Source: Pictodentalium vernedei
Taxonomy: Eukaryota; Mollusca; Scaphopoda; Dentaliida; Dentaliidae
Assembly (NCBI GenBank): GCA_031216915.1
Contig: CM062290.1
Coordinates: forward strand, 257,896,291-257,960,290
Length of the DNA stretch: 64,000 bases
Reading direction: 5' to 3'
Shown piece after piece: positions 53,509-64,000 of the stretch (position 1 is the first letter of the stretch; the number at the start of each line of letters is the position of its first letter). The notes below the pieces were generated by a model, which was not told the DNA's origin, searched no databases, and saw only the letters and a list, made by a program, of their open reading frames with translations. Position numbers and translations under genes: made by a program.

Positions 53509-54196
53509 ATTAAAATCACCAACCACTGCTACTGAAGTGAACCAATGGGTACAAATCTAATGGTTCTAGGGTGGACAAATATATCAAACTGTTCAAGTAT
53601 GTTGACCTACAATTGATAGAAAGTGTGGGAGAACATTAACATTTAAGTGGATTAAACAAGTGGGAGTAATTTATGCAAATACTGATTAATCATTAAGATA
53701 ACTCTGTTGTATTTATAAAATAAAGCATTTACTAAGTTGGCCTGAAGGCTATAAAACAACTAATGACCAAGTAATGAGCAGTAAAATCCATAAACATGAT
53801 TGTCAATACTCTAATATATGTACTGATAAATATCTGTATTGTCCACTGTGAGGCCATCAAAATCACTTCATTTTTCTTAACATTTATACTTGGATTATGT
53901 GACCTGTAATGAATAATGGATGAAACCAGCCATCATCTTTACAGTTGTTTGATTGATTAGAAGTGATTAGCACTTGACTTCCTTCACACTGATGTTGAAA
54001 TTAATTAATTTATTTTCAAAAGGTCTCATTTTAAAAAGAGCTATTGGTAAAGCCCATTACATCTTTGACCTGTGTGGACTAAGGTATGGCAGGTTATACA
54101 GATAATTTGTTGGGGGAGTACTGTTAGTGCAAAACTGTTTTCATTCTCAACTGGATATCGGAAAAATGTACATTGGTGGACAGCGATTTCCAAAAT
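53509..54196. other. Stretch with no recognised feature
   Basis: AT-rich; nothing named. Confidence 0.45.
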
Positions 54197-54425
54197 TTAT
54201 TTATTTATTACGGTTTAATGACACACTCAACAGCCAGGGTCATATCATACTTGATAGTTTTTCGGGTGGGAGAAGCAAGAGTACCTGGAGAGAAGCATGA
54301 GCAGTAACAAGTAACTGTCCAACTGCATCTAACTTACCTGATACAAGCAGCGGCAGCATTGGTTGAGAGCACAAGTACTATTGACATCCAGTACACTTTA
54401 GCATACTGCGCCACTGTGCTTCTAG
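54197..54425 (-). mobile_element. SINE-A2, head missing
   Basis: TTTATTTATTACGGTTTAAT, 'acactcaacagccagggtca', GAGTACCTGGAGAGAAGCAT and ACTTTAGCATACTGCGCCAC in order. Confidence 0.65.
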
Positions 54426-54440
54426 CATTTTGGATTAACT

Positions 54441-54765
54441 TTGTTTGTTTTATTTGGGTTTAAGGACAGTTTTTAAAATGTTTTATGGGTAGAGGGAGGT
54501 GGAATACCCAGAGAGACCTACCAAGCAGTAGCAAGTAATTATCAGACACACCGAATTACTAACTCTGTACATGAAAAGCTACCAGTGGTTGAAGGCAAGA
54601 GTACCATCGAGTATGCCTTAGTACATAGTGCCAATGTATGCCAACGAGGGCAATCAGGATTAAGTAGCTTGCCAAAGTACACAATGCATTTACTGCTAGG
54701 CAGGATCAAACTATTGACCTTTCAGTTTGAAATCCAATTCTCTAACAAATGAGACATTTTACTCC
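54441..54765 (-). mobile_element. SINE-A2 copy
   Basis: TTTTATTTGGGTTTAAGGAC, AGTGGTTGAAGGCAAGAGTA, GTAGCTTGCCAAAGTACACA and a head complement with GGATCAAACTATTGACC. It adjoins the previous SINE in the same orientation. Confidence 0.65.
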
Positions 54766-54773
54766 CATTCTGA

Positions 54774-54960
54774 TTAACTCCTTGATTGCTGCTGGCAGAT
54801 ATTCCTGCCCAGCAAAGGAAATCACTTGCCACTAAGATAGGTAAAATTTGAACATGTTTAATGAAACTTTTTCCTGCAAATTGTATCGACTTTTCGAGGT
54901 GCAATTTCTTGAGACAAATTTTTCTGAATTTGTATCAAATCTAGTCAAGCAGGTCAGCAT
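54774..54960. mobile_element. TTAA MITE (family iv), right end lost
   Basis: TTAACTCCTTGATTGCTGCT, GGCAGATATTCCTGCCC and TTTGTATCAAATCTAGTCA; cut before or within the hairpin. Confidence 0.6.
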
Positions 54961-54983
54961 CAGACCTATGACCTTTCAATCTG

Positions 54984-55228
54984 AAGGGGAGAATGGTGGC
55001 TCAGTGGTTACAGCATTGGACTTCAAACCGGAAAGTACATGGTTCGATCCCCATCAGGGGTAACTGTGTCCTTGGGCAAGGAACTTAACCACATGTGGGG
55101 GCACTGTGATATTGTACTAAGGCATACTGCATGCTGATGGTGTAGGCCTACTTGTCTTCAGCCAATCAACCAATGCTAATCCCTCTGGCTGTCAAAAGTG
55201 CCGTCAAAGGTCAATAAATAAATAATTT
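54984..55228 (+). mobile_element. SINE-A2 with internal deletion
   Basis: Head GGTGGCTCAGTGGTTACAGC and TGGTTCGATCCCC, middle TGTGTCCTTGGGCAAGGAAC. It jumps from AACCAATGCTAATCC to CTCTGGCTGTCAAAAGTGCC, missing about 100 bp of the 3' body. Confidence 0.75.
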
Positions 55229-56408
55229 TCCAAGAGGCCTGTTGTTAACTGCCCCCCCCCCCCCACCCCCACCCCCCTCCTCCCCCCCCCCCCCAATTGG
55301 GGAGGGAAGGCATAGGTGTTGTTCCCCCACATTAAATCACTCTAAATCCGGCCCAACTCACCTTGAAGCAAAAACAAATTTTTTGTGGCCTAACTGACTG
55401 GACAGGGGTGGGATGGCGGGAGGGGTGGGGGGCTTTTAGGAGTCCATTTTTTTTGGCATGTAATAACTCCTAAATCCTTCAAAATACACTTTTGGAGCAA
55501 AGTAAAATGAAAGTGTCAATGACACTGTAGCTCGAATTGTTAAACATGTACATGCTTAGTATGTGACACAGCAATGATAAACATCTAGGTAATGACCTGA
55601 TAACAAAGGGACATATAAAGTATTGTAATGGTTTGTACATAAATACTGACTGTAGCCTGTAACAAATGTAAAGGTAAAGTATTGTAAAGGTGGGTGACAG
55701 TCAGATGCTAAACTAGAAAAGAAATCTTTGAGTCCCAGAGTGGGTCTGACTGAACCGCAAAATATTTGTTCTCATAGCACAGTGATAACAAAGGCACCCA
55801 AAAACACTTGTTCCTGTCCCAAGGTGATAACAAAGGTACCCAAGAAGTTTCATGAAGATCAGTTCATAAATACGAGCCGTATAGAAGTTGAAAAAAAACG
55901 ATTGGACATAATTTCGGTACAAAATGGCCACTGGCAGTCATCTTGGATTTTGGACCGCACACAGAAACACTCGTTCTCATCCCAAGGTGATAACAAAGGT
56001 ATTCAAGAAGTTTCGTGAAGATCGGTTCATAAATACAGCCTCTAGCCTGAGCCGTATTGACATGTGCACTTACTGTGTGCAAGTAGCACTGAATAAATCA
56101 AAATTCATCTAATCTGCATAATTTCTGCACGAGAAAAAAACCTGTATTATATGTGATGTATTCCATGTTACTAAACATTCATACAAAAATTTATTCAAAT
56201 TAGAACTTTCATACATAAGTTCCAGACAAAAAACTGATTGCACTAATTTTGGTACAAAATGGCTGCTGGTGGCCATCTTGAATTTTGGACCACACTCAAA
56301 AACACTTGTTCTCATCCCACAGTGATAACAAAGGTACCCAAGAAGTTTCGTAAAGATCGGTTCATAAATACGGCCTCTAGCCTGAGCCGTATAGAAGTTG
56401 TGTACAAA

Positions 56409-58508
56409 TGAAAGTGTCAATGACACTGTAGCTCAACTTGACAAACTTGAACTTGGTAAGTTATAAATGAAATGGCAAAATTGAAGATCATTGGGACCAA
56501 TGTCAGTTTTTTTGCCAGTGGCAACATTTTTTGACAGAAACCGAAGAAAATCAATAGCTCCCATCTAGAGGCCTCCCCAAACAAGCATGCCAGGTTTCAA
56601 AGCAATCCGATCATAAATGTGCCCTGTAGGGTGTACAAAAGGGAAATATTGTGGTCTGACTAGACTAAATTCTAAGAACGTTGGCCGTGGCAACATTTTT
56701 TGACGGAAATGGAAGAAAATCGATAGCTCCCATCTAGAGATCACCATAAATAAGCATACCAGGTTTCAAAGCAATCTAATCATAAATGAGCCCTGTAGGG
56801 TGAGCCAAAGGGAAATATTGTGGTCTGACAAAACTAAGTTCTAAAAATGTTGGCTGCGGCAACATTTTTTGATGGAAATTGAAGAAAATCGATAGCTCCC
56901 ATCTAGAGGTCACCCCAAACAAGCATGAAAGGTTTCAAAGCAATCCGATCATAAATGTGCCCTGTAGGGTGTGCCAAAGGGAAATATCGAGTCTTCTGAC
57001 TAAACCAGGTCCTAAGAACGTTGGCCGCGGCAACATTTTTTGATGGAAATCGAAAATCGATAGCTCCCATCTAGAGGTCTCCCCAAACAAGCATACCAGG
57101 TTTCAAAGCAATCAAATCATAAATGTGCCCTGTAGGGTGTGCCAAAGAGAAATATTGAGGTCTGACTGAACTAAGTTCTACGAACGTTGGCCGTGGCAAC
57201 ATTTTTTGCCGGCAATTGAAGAAAATCGATAGTTCCCATCTAGAGGTCACCCTAAATAAGCATACCAGGTTTCAAAGCAATCAAATCACAAGAGGCCTGT
57301 CACGCCTAGAGAGCTCCGCTGAGAATAATTTATGACACACCGTCTATTGATAATACATATTGTTATGAAGTTTGGTGTAAAAATATTCAGCGGTTCAGAA
57401 ATTATGGCTTGGACAAACAAATATAAAAAATATCTTAAGATTTTCTTGATCCTGTGACCTGTGACGTTGACCCTGTGGATTTACAGACCGCAGAATAATT
57501 GATGACACACCGTCTATTGATAATACATATTGTTATGAAGTTTGGTGGAAAAATATTCAGCGGTTTAGAAATTATGGCTCGGACAAATAAAATGTTGACG
57601 ATGGATGGATGGACGGATGGACAGACGGACGACAGACGACGGACGAATCAGTATAAGAAAAGCTCTGCTGACTTTGTCAGCGGAGCTAATAAATGTGCCC
57701 TGAAGGGTGTGCCAAAGGGAAATATTGTGGTTTGACTAAACTAAGTTCTAAGAATGTTGGCCGCGGCAACATTTTTTGACAGAAATTGAAGAAAATCGAT
57801 AGCTCCCATCTAGAGGTCACCCCAAACAAGCATGCCAGGTTTCAAAGCAATCCGATCATAAATCTAGCCTGTAGGGTGTGCCAAAGGGAAATATTGAGTC
57901 TTCTGACGAAACTAAGTTCTAAGAACGTTGGCCGCGGCAACATTTTTTGACAGAAATTGAAGAAAATCGATAGCTCCCATCTAGAGGTCTCCCCAAACAA
58001 GCATACCAGGTTTCAAAGCAATCTGATCGTAAATGTACCCTGTAGGGTGTGCCAAAGGGAAATATTGAGGTCTGACTAAACTAAGTTCTATGAACGTTGG
58101 CCGTGGCAACATTTTTTGCCGGAAATTGAAGAAAATCGATAGCTCCCATCTAGAGGTCACCCTAAATAAGCGTATCAGGTTTCAAAGCAATCAAATCATA
58201 AATGTGCCCTGTAGGGTGTGCCAAAGGGAAATACTGTGGTTTGACTAAACTAAGTTCTAAGAACGTTGGCCGCGGCAACATTTTTTGACGGAAATTGAAG
58301 AAAATCGATAGCTCCCATCTAGAGGTCACCCCAAACAAGCATAAGAAGTTTCAAAGTAATCTGATCATAAATGCGACCTGTGAAGTGTGCCAAAGGAAAT
58401 TGTGGACGTACGTACTTACGTACTAACATACTAACGTACGTACGTACGTACGCCGACGGACGAGAAGTGATGGCAATAGCTCAGCTTGACTTTGTCAAGT
58501 TGAGCTAA
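56409..58508 (+). mobile_element. Pearl-like element, level 3 of the nest
   Basis: Begins TGAAAGTGTCAATGACACTG then TAGCTCAACTTGAC; ends GTCAAGTTGAG then CTAA. Its core differs from its host: about ten units of 140-150 bp ('aaaatcgatagctcccatct', 'accaggtttcaaagcaatc', 'gccctgtagggtgtgccaaa'). An ACGT-rich microsatellite lies at 58,405-58,455. Interrupted at 57,299-57,689. Confidence 0.85.
57299..57689 (+). mobile_element. Small pearl-like element, level 4 of the nest
   Basis: 391 bp. Begins CAAGAGGCCTGTCACGCCTA with GAGAGCTCCGCTGA; ends with the hairpin GCTCTGCTGACTTTGTCAGC and GGAGCTAA. Two core units ('tgacacaccgtctattgata' at 57,339 and 57,506). A GGATGGACGGATGGAC microsatellite lies at 57,600-57,646. 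Inserted exactly between A (57,298) and T (57,690). Confidence 0.88.
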
Positions 58509-60601
58509 AAACTGATTAGACCTAATTTCGGTACAAAATGGCCACTGGCAGCCATCTTGAATTTTGGACCACACCCAGAAACACTCGTTCTCATCACAAG
58601 GTGATAACAAAGGTACCCAAGACGTTTCGTGAAGATCGTTTCATAAATACAGACTCTAGCCCGAGCCGTATTGACATGTGTTCTTACTGTGTGTAAGTAG
58701 CACTCAAAAAATCAAAGTTCATCTAATTTGCATAATTTCTGCACGAGAAAAAAACCCATATTATATGTGATGTATCCCATGGTACTAAACATTCACACAA
58801 AAAATTATTCAAATCAGCACTTTCATGTGGAAGTTCTGCGCCAAAATCTGATTGCACCTAATTTTGTTCAAAATGGCTGCCATCGGCCATCTTGAATTTT
58901 GGACCGGACCCCAAAGCACTCGTTCTCGTCCCACGGTGATACCAAAGGTACCCAAGAAGTTTCGTAAAGATCGGTTCATAAATACGGCCTCTAGCCCAAG
59001 CCGTATTGGCATTTGCACTTACAGTGCTGAAAGTAACACTAAATACATCAAAGTTTGTCTAATTTGCATAATTTACGCACGAGAAAAAAACCCATATTAT
59101 ATGTGATGTATCCCATGGTACTAAACATTCATACAAAACATTTTCAAATCAGAGCTTTCATATGGAAGTTCTGCGCAAAAATCTGATTGTACCTAATTTT
59201 GTACAAAATGGCTCCCAGCGGCCAACTTGAATTTCGGACCGGACCCCAAAACACTCCTTCTCGTCCCACGGTGATAACAAAGGTACCCAAGAAGTTTTGT
59301 AAAGATCGGTTCACAAATGCGGCCTCTAGCCCGAGCCGTATTGAATTGTTGACGGACAGACAGCCAGACGGACAACTGGCCATGGCATAAGCTCAAATTT
59401 GACTTACGTCAAAGTTGAGCTAAAAATTGCTTATTTGATGCAGGGGTGGGGGTGGGAGGGGGTGTAGGGTCATAGGAGTAAAAAAAAAATTCTGCATGTA
59501 CTCACTGTAAATCCTTCAAAATGCATTATGGAGGGAAGAAAATAACTGCCTAATTGGCAGGGGGGGGGGGGGGGGGGGCTCAATAACTCTTGCAATTTAC
59601 ATTGGATAATGGTGGTCATTGAACTTGAGGCCGACATTGTTCCCAAAGAGATGTATACAAAAAAAAATTGATACTTGGTTACTTATGTTTTAGTTATTCC
59701 ATAAACAAGCATTACACGAATATTTTTGACAAAGGGCAATAACTCCCATAATTTTCATCAGATATTGCTGGTCATCGAAGTTGATGTAGACATTGTTGCT
59801 ATAGAGACATACAAAAGCAAGAATTGAAATCCATTTTTTATTGTTAAAGTTATGCCATAAACCAGCATTACACAATATTTTTTATCAAACAAGGCAATAA
59901 CTCCAGTAATTTTCATCAGATATCGCTGGTCATCGAACTTGACATAAACATTGTTTCTACAGAGACATATACCAAAAAAGAATTGAAATCTGTTAAATAT
60001 TGTTCAAGTTATGCCATAAACAAGATTCACAGGATATTTTTATAACAAAGGGTCATAACTCCCATACTATTCAAGAGATACTGGTGGTCATCGAACTTGA
60101 AGTAGACATTGTTGCTATAGAGGCATACACCAGAAAGAACTGAAATCTGGTTTATATTGTTAAAGTTATGCCATAAAAAAGCATTACACAATATTTTATA
60201 TCAAACAAAGGGCAATAACTCCCATAATTTTCATCAGATATCACTGGTCATCGAACTTGACATAAACATTGTTGCTATAGAGACATATACCAAAAAAGAA
60301 TTGAAATCTGTTAAATATTGTTAAAGTTATGCCACAAACAAGATTTACGGGATATTTTTATAACAAAGGGCCTTAACTCCCATAATTTTCAAGAGATATT
60401 TGTGGTCATCGAATTGATGTAGATACTGTTGCTATAGAGACCAAAAATAACAAAAATCTGTTAACTAGTGTTCAAGTTAGGCCATAAACAAAGTTTGGAC
60501 AGATGGACAGATGCTCCTAAAATCAGGGTTCAAATATTTGAGGAATTTAAAATGCATGGACAACCAGTAAAAACTTAAGTCTAACTTCTGGGTGGCAGCA
60601 A

Positions 60602-60656
60602 ACCCTAACCCTTTCAGCTTACTGCCCCTAACCCTAGCCCTTATCCTAACCCTAAC
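60602..60656 (+). repeat. Degenerate telomere-like CCCTAA motifs
   Basis: ACCCTAACCCTTTCAGC, CCCCTAACCCTAGCCC and ATCCTAACCCTAAC within 55 bp: about six CCCTAA or near-CCCTAA words. TTAGGG is the usual animal telomere repeat, so this resembles a small interstitial telomeric site. Confidence 0.6.
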
Positions 60657-60689
60657 ATAAAATCCCTGAAAATACAATACCCACTTTTT

Positions 60690-60845
60690 GTCATTTGGTG
60701 ACCACATAAACTATTTTCACCACATAACCCACATTTTTTGACACATAAACACCAACAGTTGGTTCAAATTTTATGTGGCTAGTCACATAAATCAGACTAG
60801 ACACATAACAGTGCTGTGTACAAACAATTAGACACATAAACCTGA
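60690..60845. repeat. Cluster of CACATAAA words
   Basis: CACATAAA or CACATAAC recurs about eight times, some spaced irregularly (for example GACCACATAAACTA, GACACATAAACACC, AGACACATAAACCTG). No known element matches; it may be the remains of a short tandem array. Confidence 0.45.
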
Positions 60846-60857
60846 TTTGTTGGTGCG

Positions 60858-61020
60858 GACAGAAGGCATTGGTTACAAGGTCCTATTTTACCAGTAAAAC
60901 ACAATTTGGTTTCCACAGTAAACAGGCACTGCTGCACTTCCTGGGGTTCCCACGGGGATGGGAGGGCATTAGTCACTCTCTTGTGATTTTCAAAATAACA
61001 GGCCTGGTTATTGGGAGTTT
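60858..61020 (-). mobile_element. SINE-B fragment extending beyond the usual end
   Basis: 'ttaccagtaaaacac', CAGTAAACAGGCACTGCTGC and TTCCTGGGGTTCCCACGGGG as in SINE-B, but it continues with 'gggagggcattagtcactct'. The T/G run at 61,028-61,057 follows. Confidence 0.5.
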
Positions 61021-61090
61021 GGAAACTTTTTTTTTTTTTTGGGGGGGGGGGGGGGGGTTCATCCAGCAAAATACCCATGTTAATACCAAA

Positions 61091-61326
61091 TTAAGCCTTT
61101 ACCCAACACAGAAGATATCAAAGTTTATTATTTTAATTTTTGAACATTATTTTTTGAATTTTTAAAAAAAATTCAACAAAACCATACCATGTGATGATCT
61201 TGTTCCAATGAGGAGGATCACATGATATGGTTTTGTTGAAATTGTTTCAAAAATAATATTTTTTTCAGCTGCTGAATTTATACATAACACAGGCAGAAGT
61301 GGCTGATTCGTTAGGCAAAGGGTTAA
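61091..61326. mobile_element. TTAA MITE (family i)
   Basis: TTAAGCCTTTACCCAACACA left, TTAGGCAAAGGGTTAA right. Hairpin AACAAAACCATACCATGTGA / TCACATGATATGGTTTTGTT with a shortened tip. Confidence 0.75.
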
Positions 61327-61356
61327 GAAGGTCAACTAATTTACCTACTTTTCGGT

Positions 61357-61500
61357 TTGTTTGTTTGTTTATTTGTGTTTAAGATCACTTTTACCATGTA
61401 TGGCTGTATCATGATCACAGCACAAGTATGAACTCAAGTTTGAACATCATTTATATCCATGCAACCAACCTGCTTCAGAGGATCCTGCTCATTACTTAAG
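61357..61500 (-). mobile_element. Worn SINE-B-like fragment
   Basis: TTTGTTTATTTGTGTTTAAG, ATCACTTTTACC and 'aactcaagtttgaacatca' loosely follow the SINE-B 3' half. Weak. Confidence 0.35.
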
Positions 61501-61656
61501 TCACTGCTTACTATCCGATTATTAATTATACAGATCAACTGTTAATTGAATAGCCTCTTTGCCAATGAATATTATTCAATTAACAGATTTATACAATTAA
61601 CAGGACTTTGCTCACTTTTGTGTATTCTAGGGGTAAAACTAAGCAGTTATTTTATT

Positions 61657-61813
61657 CAGCATCATGGTGGCTCAGGGGTTGTGGCATTGAACTTCAAACC
61701 AAGAGGGCCATGGTTCGAGCCACACCAAGGTAACTACGTTGTGTCCTTGGGCAAGCCACTTAAGCCCGAGTGCATGCCCATATGGGCTCATGGTGGTGCG
61801 GTGTACTTAGGCA
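61657..61813 (+). mobile_element. SINE-A2, 5' half only
   Basis: Head GGTGGCTCAGGGGTTGTGGC and TGGTTCGAGCCAC, middle TTGTGTCCTTGGGCAAGCCA; it stops after GTGTACTTAGGCAT. Loss of the 3' end is unlike normal SINE truncation and suggests a later deletion. Confidence 0.7.
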
Positions 61814-61975
61814 TCCATGAGCTCTGTCAAACATGATAGAATAAATTAAAAGCATATATTGGATTTACAAGGGGAATTCAGTGATTGTTAGGGTAATGTC
61901 TCACCATATTACCTGATTTTTTATTCAATTAACAGGAGTTTACTCTCTATAAACCTATTATGAAATATACAGGTC

Positions 61976-62334
61976 AAATCTGGACAGGGGAGCATGGTGG
62001 CTCAGTACATCGAGATACAGGCTGAAAGCTGTGAGGTCCTTGATTCGAATCCCACCTGTCCTTGGGCAAGACACTTCATCCCAACTGCCCACATGGGGGC
62101 ACGGTGGCATTGTGTGCTAAGGCATACTGAACATCGATGGTGCGCTTGTCTTCAACCTATGTTAACCCTGCTTGTGTGGAGTTAGTATCTTGGGGAGTCT
62201 GACAGCTGCTAGCGGTTGCTCAGTGGTTTTCTCTGGGTACACCGGCTTCCTCCACCTGTAAAAACTGTCTGATACCAGGTGACCCTGGCTGTCAAAAGTG
62301 TTGTTAAACCCTAATAAATAAATAAATCTGTACA
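61976..62334 (+). mobile_element. SINE-A2, full length, 11 bp target duplication
   Basis: Body 61,987-62,323: head GGTGGCTCAGTACATCGAGA and GATTCGAATCCC, middle TGTCCTTGGGCAAGACACTT, tail GACCCTGGCTGTCAAAAGTG and (AATA)n. The duplication AAATCTGGACA / AAATCTGTACA has one difference. Confidence 0.8.
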
Positions 62335-62499
62335 AAAAGATGGGTAAATGGTTTGGTGTTTGTAAGTTATTCACAATTAACAGGGTTATTCAATTAAATG
62401 GCTATAAAGTGGGCTCTACTGTAGTTTCAGCACCAAGGCCTATACGACAACTACAACACAGGAGTGTTCACACCCTAGTCATTGCTTAAGTCATATATT

Positions 62500-62580
62500 G
62501 CTATGCTATTATACAAGTAAAACAGAACTTGTCTACTATGGTAAACAAACACTCTTGCCCTTCCCATGTTTCCCACATGG
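62500..62580 (-). mobile_element. SINE-B fragment
   Basis: 'acaagtaaaacagaacttgt', 'ctatggtaaacaaacact' and CCCATGTTTCCCACATGG follow the 5' end of SINE-B. Confidence 0.4.
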
Positions 62581-64000
62581 AAAGAGGTGAAAGTGTTATC
62601 TCAAGTAATGTTAGATAAAGCATGAAATAGATCTGTCAATACAGGGATCTATGCTTCACTACATTAGTACCTGTGTGATTTCATTCTTCAAGTAGCTGAT
62701 TTCCGGGACGTCCATATAACACTGATATGAGAAAGATACAGCCACCTCCACTGCTTCAAACCCTTGAAAACTCATAACCGATACATGAAAGGTCTACACT
62801 TTAAGAGCAATACTAATGTAACTCAAGGACATCCTTACAGGTCTTAAAAGCTTTTTTGACCCTGATAATTGACAATTTGACTGAGCAAACAACACTAGAG
62901 GGAAAATAAAAATTTCTTTTTTCCAAAGATAGAATTGTGAGATAAAAAAAAATAACCTGTTTGACAATTGGTGGATTAAAAGCAAACAGTGATAAAAATC
63001 ATCATCTCGGAAATGTGAAAAGCCTTGAGCGTTTGTAACAGGTGGGAAACAGTGGGTATTTATTTCAGCTCAACCCAAATAGATGAATATTTAAACTACC
63101 TGAGAAATTTGTAGCGGCATTTATTTTTCCACTACTAACCCTACATATTGCTTTTTTAACCCTTTCAATAATTTTTTGTAGTTTGTTCAATTCCTGGTAC
63201 GCTGGTAACATTGAGGCAACATTGAGGCATTATTTCCAATCAGTACAGGATGTAGCTTTTGGTCTGGGGAGGTGCAAGCTCAGAACGTTTTGACAGACCC
63301 CAAAAATTTTCTCCACAAATTTAAGAATTGGAAGCCAATATTCTACTGTTTGGCCATTCAACACAGGTTAAAAATCAACTATTCAGTCTAAAATAGTGTA
63401 TTTTATCGAAAATGTCAATAATTTTCCTTTCATTTTGTAAAATTTACTAACAGAACACCTCAAAATTTTCGACTTCCAGCCACAAGTTTTCTGCCAGTTT
63501 TCAATGATAATATACCATTATAAGCTGGTAGTGCCCTGGATTTAGCGTTCATGTTTGATTTGTTACAATGTATATAGGTCTTCGTTCTTCAAATTTACTG
63601 GAGTGCCCTTGGCACTTTTCAGTACACTGTAACAATGCAAAACCAAAGAAACAAAATATTTTTACTTCTGAGAGAATATGCGGCACTTCCACAGAACATG
63701 AAGCCTTTTGTGGCCCCAGCACTTCACAACAGAGCACCCATTTTTGCTTCCAACACTCAGTCAGTTAAAAGATAAAATATTTAACCAATAACACCTTATT
63801 TGACAGAGCTTACTGATTTGTTAAATTCTGAAATTAGATTATTTTTCTGCTACAAATGTTTAATTTTGAGACAACACAGTGCTCGGCACATGTGAAGAAG
63901 TTGACAAATGATAAAACATATTTGAGCTGATTCTGCAGAAAGATCATTTTATCATCTCTTCATCTTCTGATAGCATCTATGATTATGGAAATGTGTTGTT
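62581..64000. other. Stretch with little recognisable
   Basis: Possible worn traces only: a family v MITE hairpin around 63,598-63,622 (TGGAGTGCCCTTGGCACTTT) and a family P-like 'tttgacagagctt' at 63,800. No protein-like frame. Confidence 0.4.

Larger units (their letters stand above)
55508..59423 (+). mobile_element. Pearl-like element, level 2 of the nest
   Basis: Begins TGAAAGTGTCAATGACACTG then TAGCTCGAATTG; ends TTGACTTACGTCAAAGTTGA then GCTAA. Core units of about 340 bp as at 10,863. A GACGGACAGACAGCCAGACG tract is at 59,351-59,370. Interrupted at 56,409-58,508. Confidence 0.8.
55231..60490 (+). mobile_element. Outermost pearl-like element of a four-level nest
   Basis: Begins CAAGAGGCCTGTTGTTAACT. 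Its first core units (55,320-55,507) have 'aaatccttcaaaatacac' and a G-rich tract, and resume after 59,423 with 'aaatccttcaaaatgcat' and a G-run. From 59,570 there follow about six units of roughly 150 bp ('aactcccataattttcatca', 'ggtcatcgaacttgacata', 'gttatgccataaacaag'). A 3' hairpin with CTAA is not found near 60,490, where only GGACAGATGGACAGATG remains. The C-run at 55,250-55,294 is also internal. Confidence 0.6.
61530..62421 (+). mobile_element. TA-flanked element family P with two SINE insertions
   Basis: 'actgttaattgaatagcc' at the left and GTGGGCTCTACTG then TA at the right. SINEs occupy 61,657-61,813 and 61,987-62,323. The first one removed the left arm of the central hairpin, leaving CCATGAGCTCTGTCAAACAT. 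Confidence 0.65.

Noticed and set aside
1-64000. A new multi-gene system such as a biosynthetic or defence cluster
   Set aside because: Apart from the DIRS-like fossil, a LINE fragment and one doubtful exon, no protein-coding region could be supported on either strand.

Overview
This 64 kb window is AT-rich eukaryotic DNA made almost wholly of interspersed repeats. I find no complete host gene, no rRNA gene and no stand-alone tRNA gene; one short possible last exon (minus strand, about 9,362-9,575) is the only hint of a host protein. The best guess for the source is a marine mollusc, probably a bivalve. The main evidence is a dozen tandem-repeat elements that look like the pearl elements described from bivalves: a 5' end starting CAAGAG or TGAAAGTGTC, a core of tandem units of about 110-340 bp, an ACGG-type microsatellite, and a 3' hairpin ending CTAA. 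The organism call is an inference.

Layout. 0-6 kb: pearl-like elements, one 430 bp TA-flanked palindromic element, and MITE pieces. 7-8.4 kb: two elements with 8 bp target duplications (hAT-like), one holding a TTAA-flanked MITE. 9.7-13 kb: a long composite repeat (R1) broken by a pearl-like element and a truncated SINE; other R1 pieces lie at 21.7-22.0 kb (inverted) and 29.7-30.6 kb. 13-20 kb: SINEs, MITEs and TA-flanked elements. 20.2-23.8 kb: a large interrupted pearl-like element. 23.8-24.8 kb: a decayed CR1-like LINE reverse-transcriptase fragment. 25-33 kb: SINEs and TTAA MITEs, several nested. 33.1-36.0 kb: one pearl-like element inside another. 36-40 kb: SINEs with clear target-site duplications. 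40.05-45.95 kb: a broken DIRS-like tyrosine-recombinase retroelement with inverted terminal repeats and an internal complementary region. 46-55 kb: MITEs and SINEs, a hAT-like MITE and a 140 bp tandem array. 55.2-60.5 kb: a four-deep nest of pearl-like elements. 60.6-64 kb: telomere-like motifs, MITEs and SINE-rich remnants.

The window works as a small fossil record. Uninterrupted copies lie near interrupted ones, so insertion sites can be read directly. Pearl-like elements go in without a visible target duplication and end in CTAA, once exactly between A and T, which resembles Helitron-type insertion. Several palindromic MITE families use TTAA targets and CCC(T)-type ends as piggyBac elements do. 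Unrelated element families carry nearly the same central hairpin (arms built on AGCTC), which I consider the least expected observation here.
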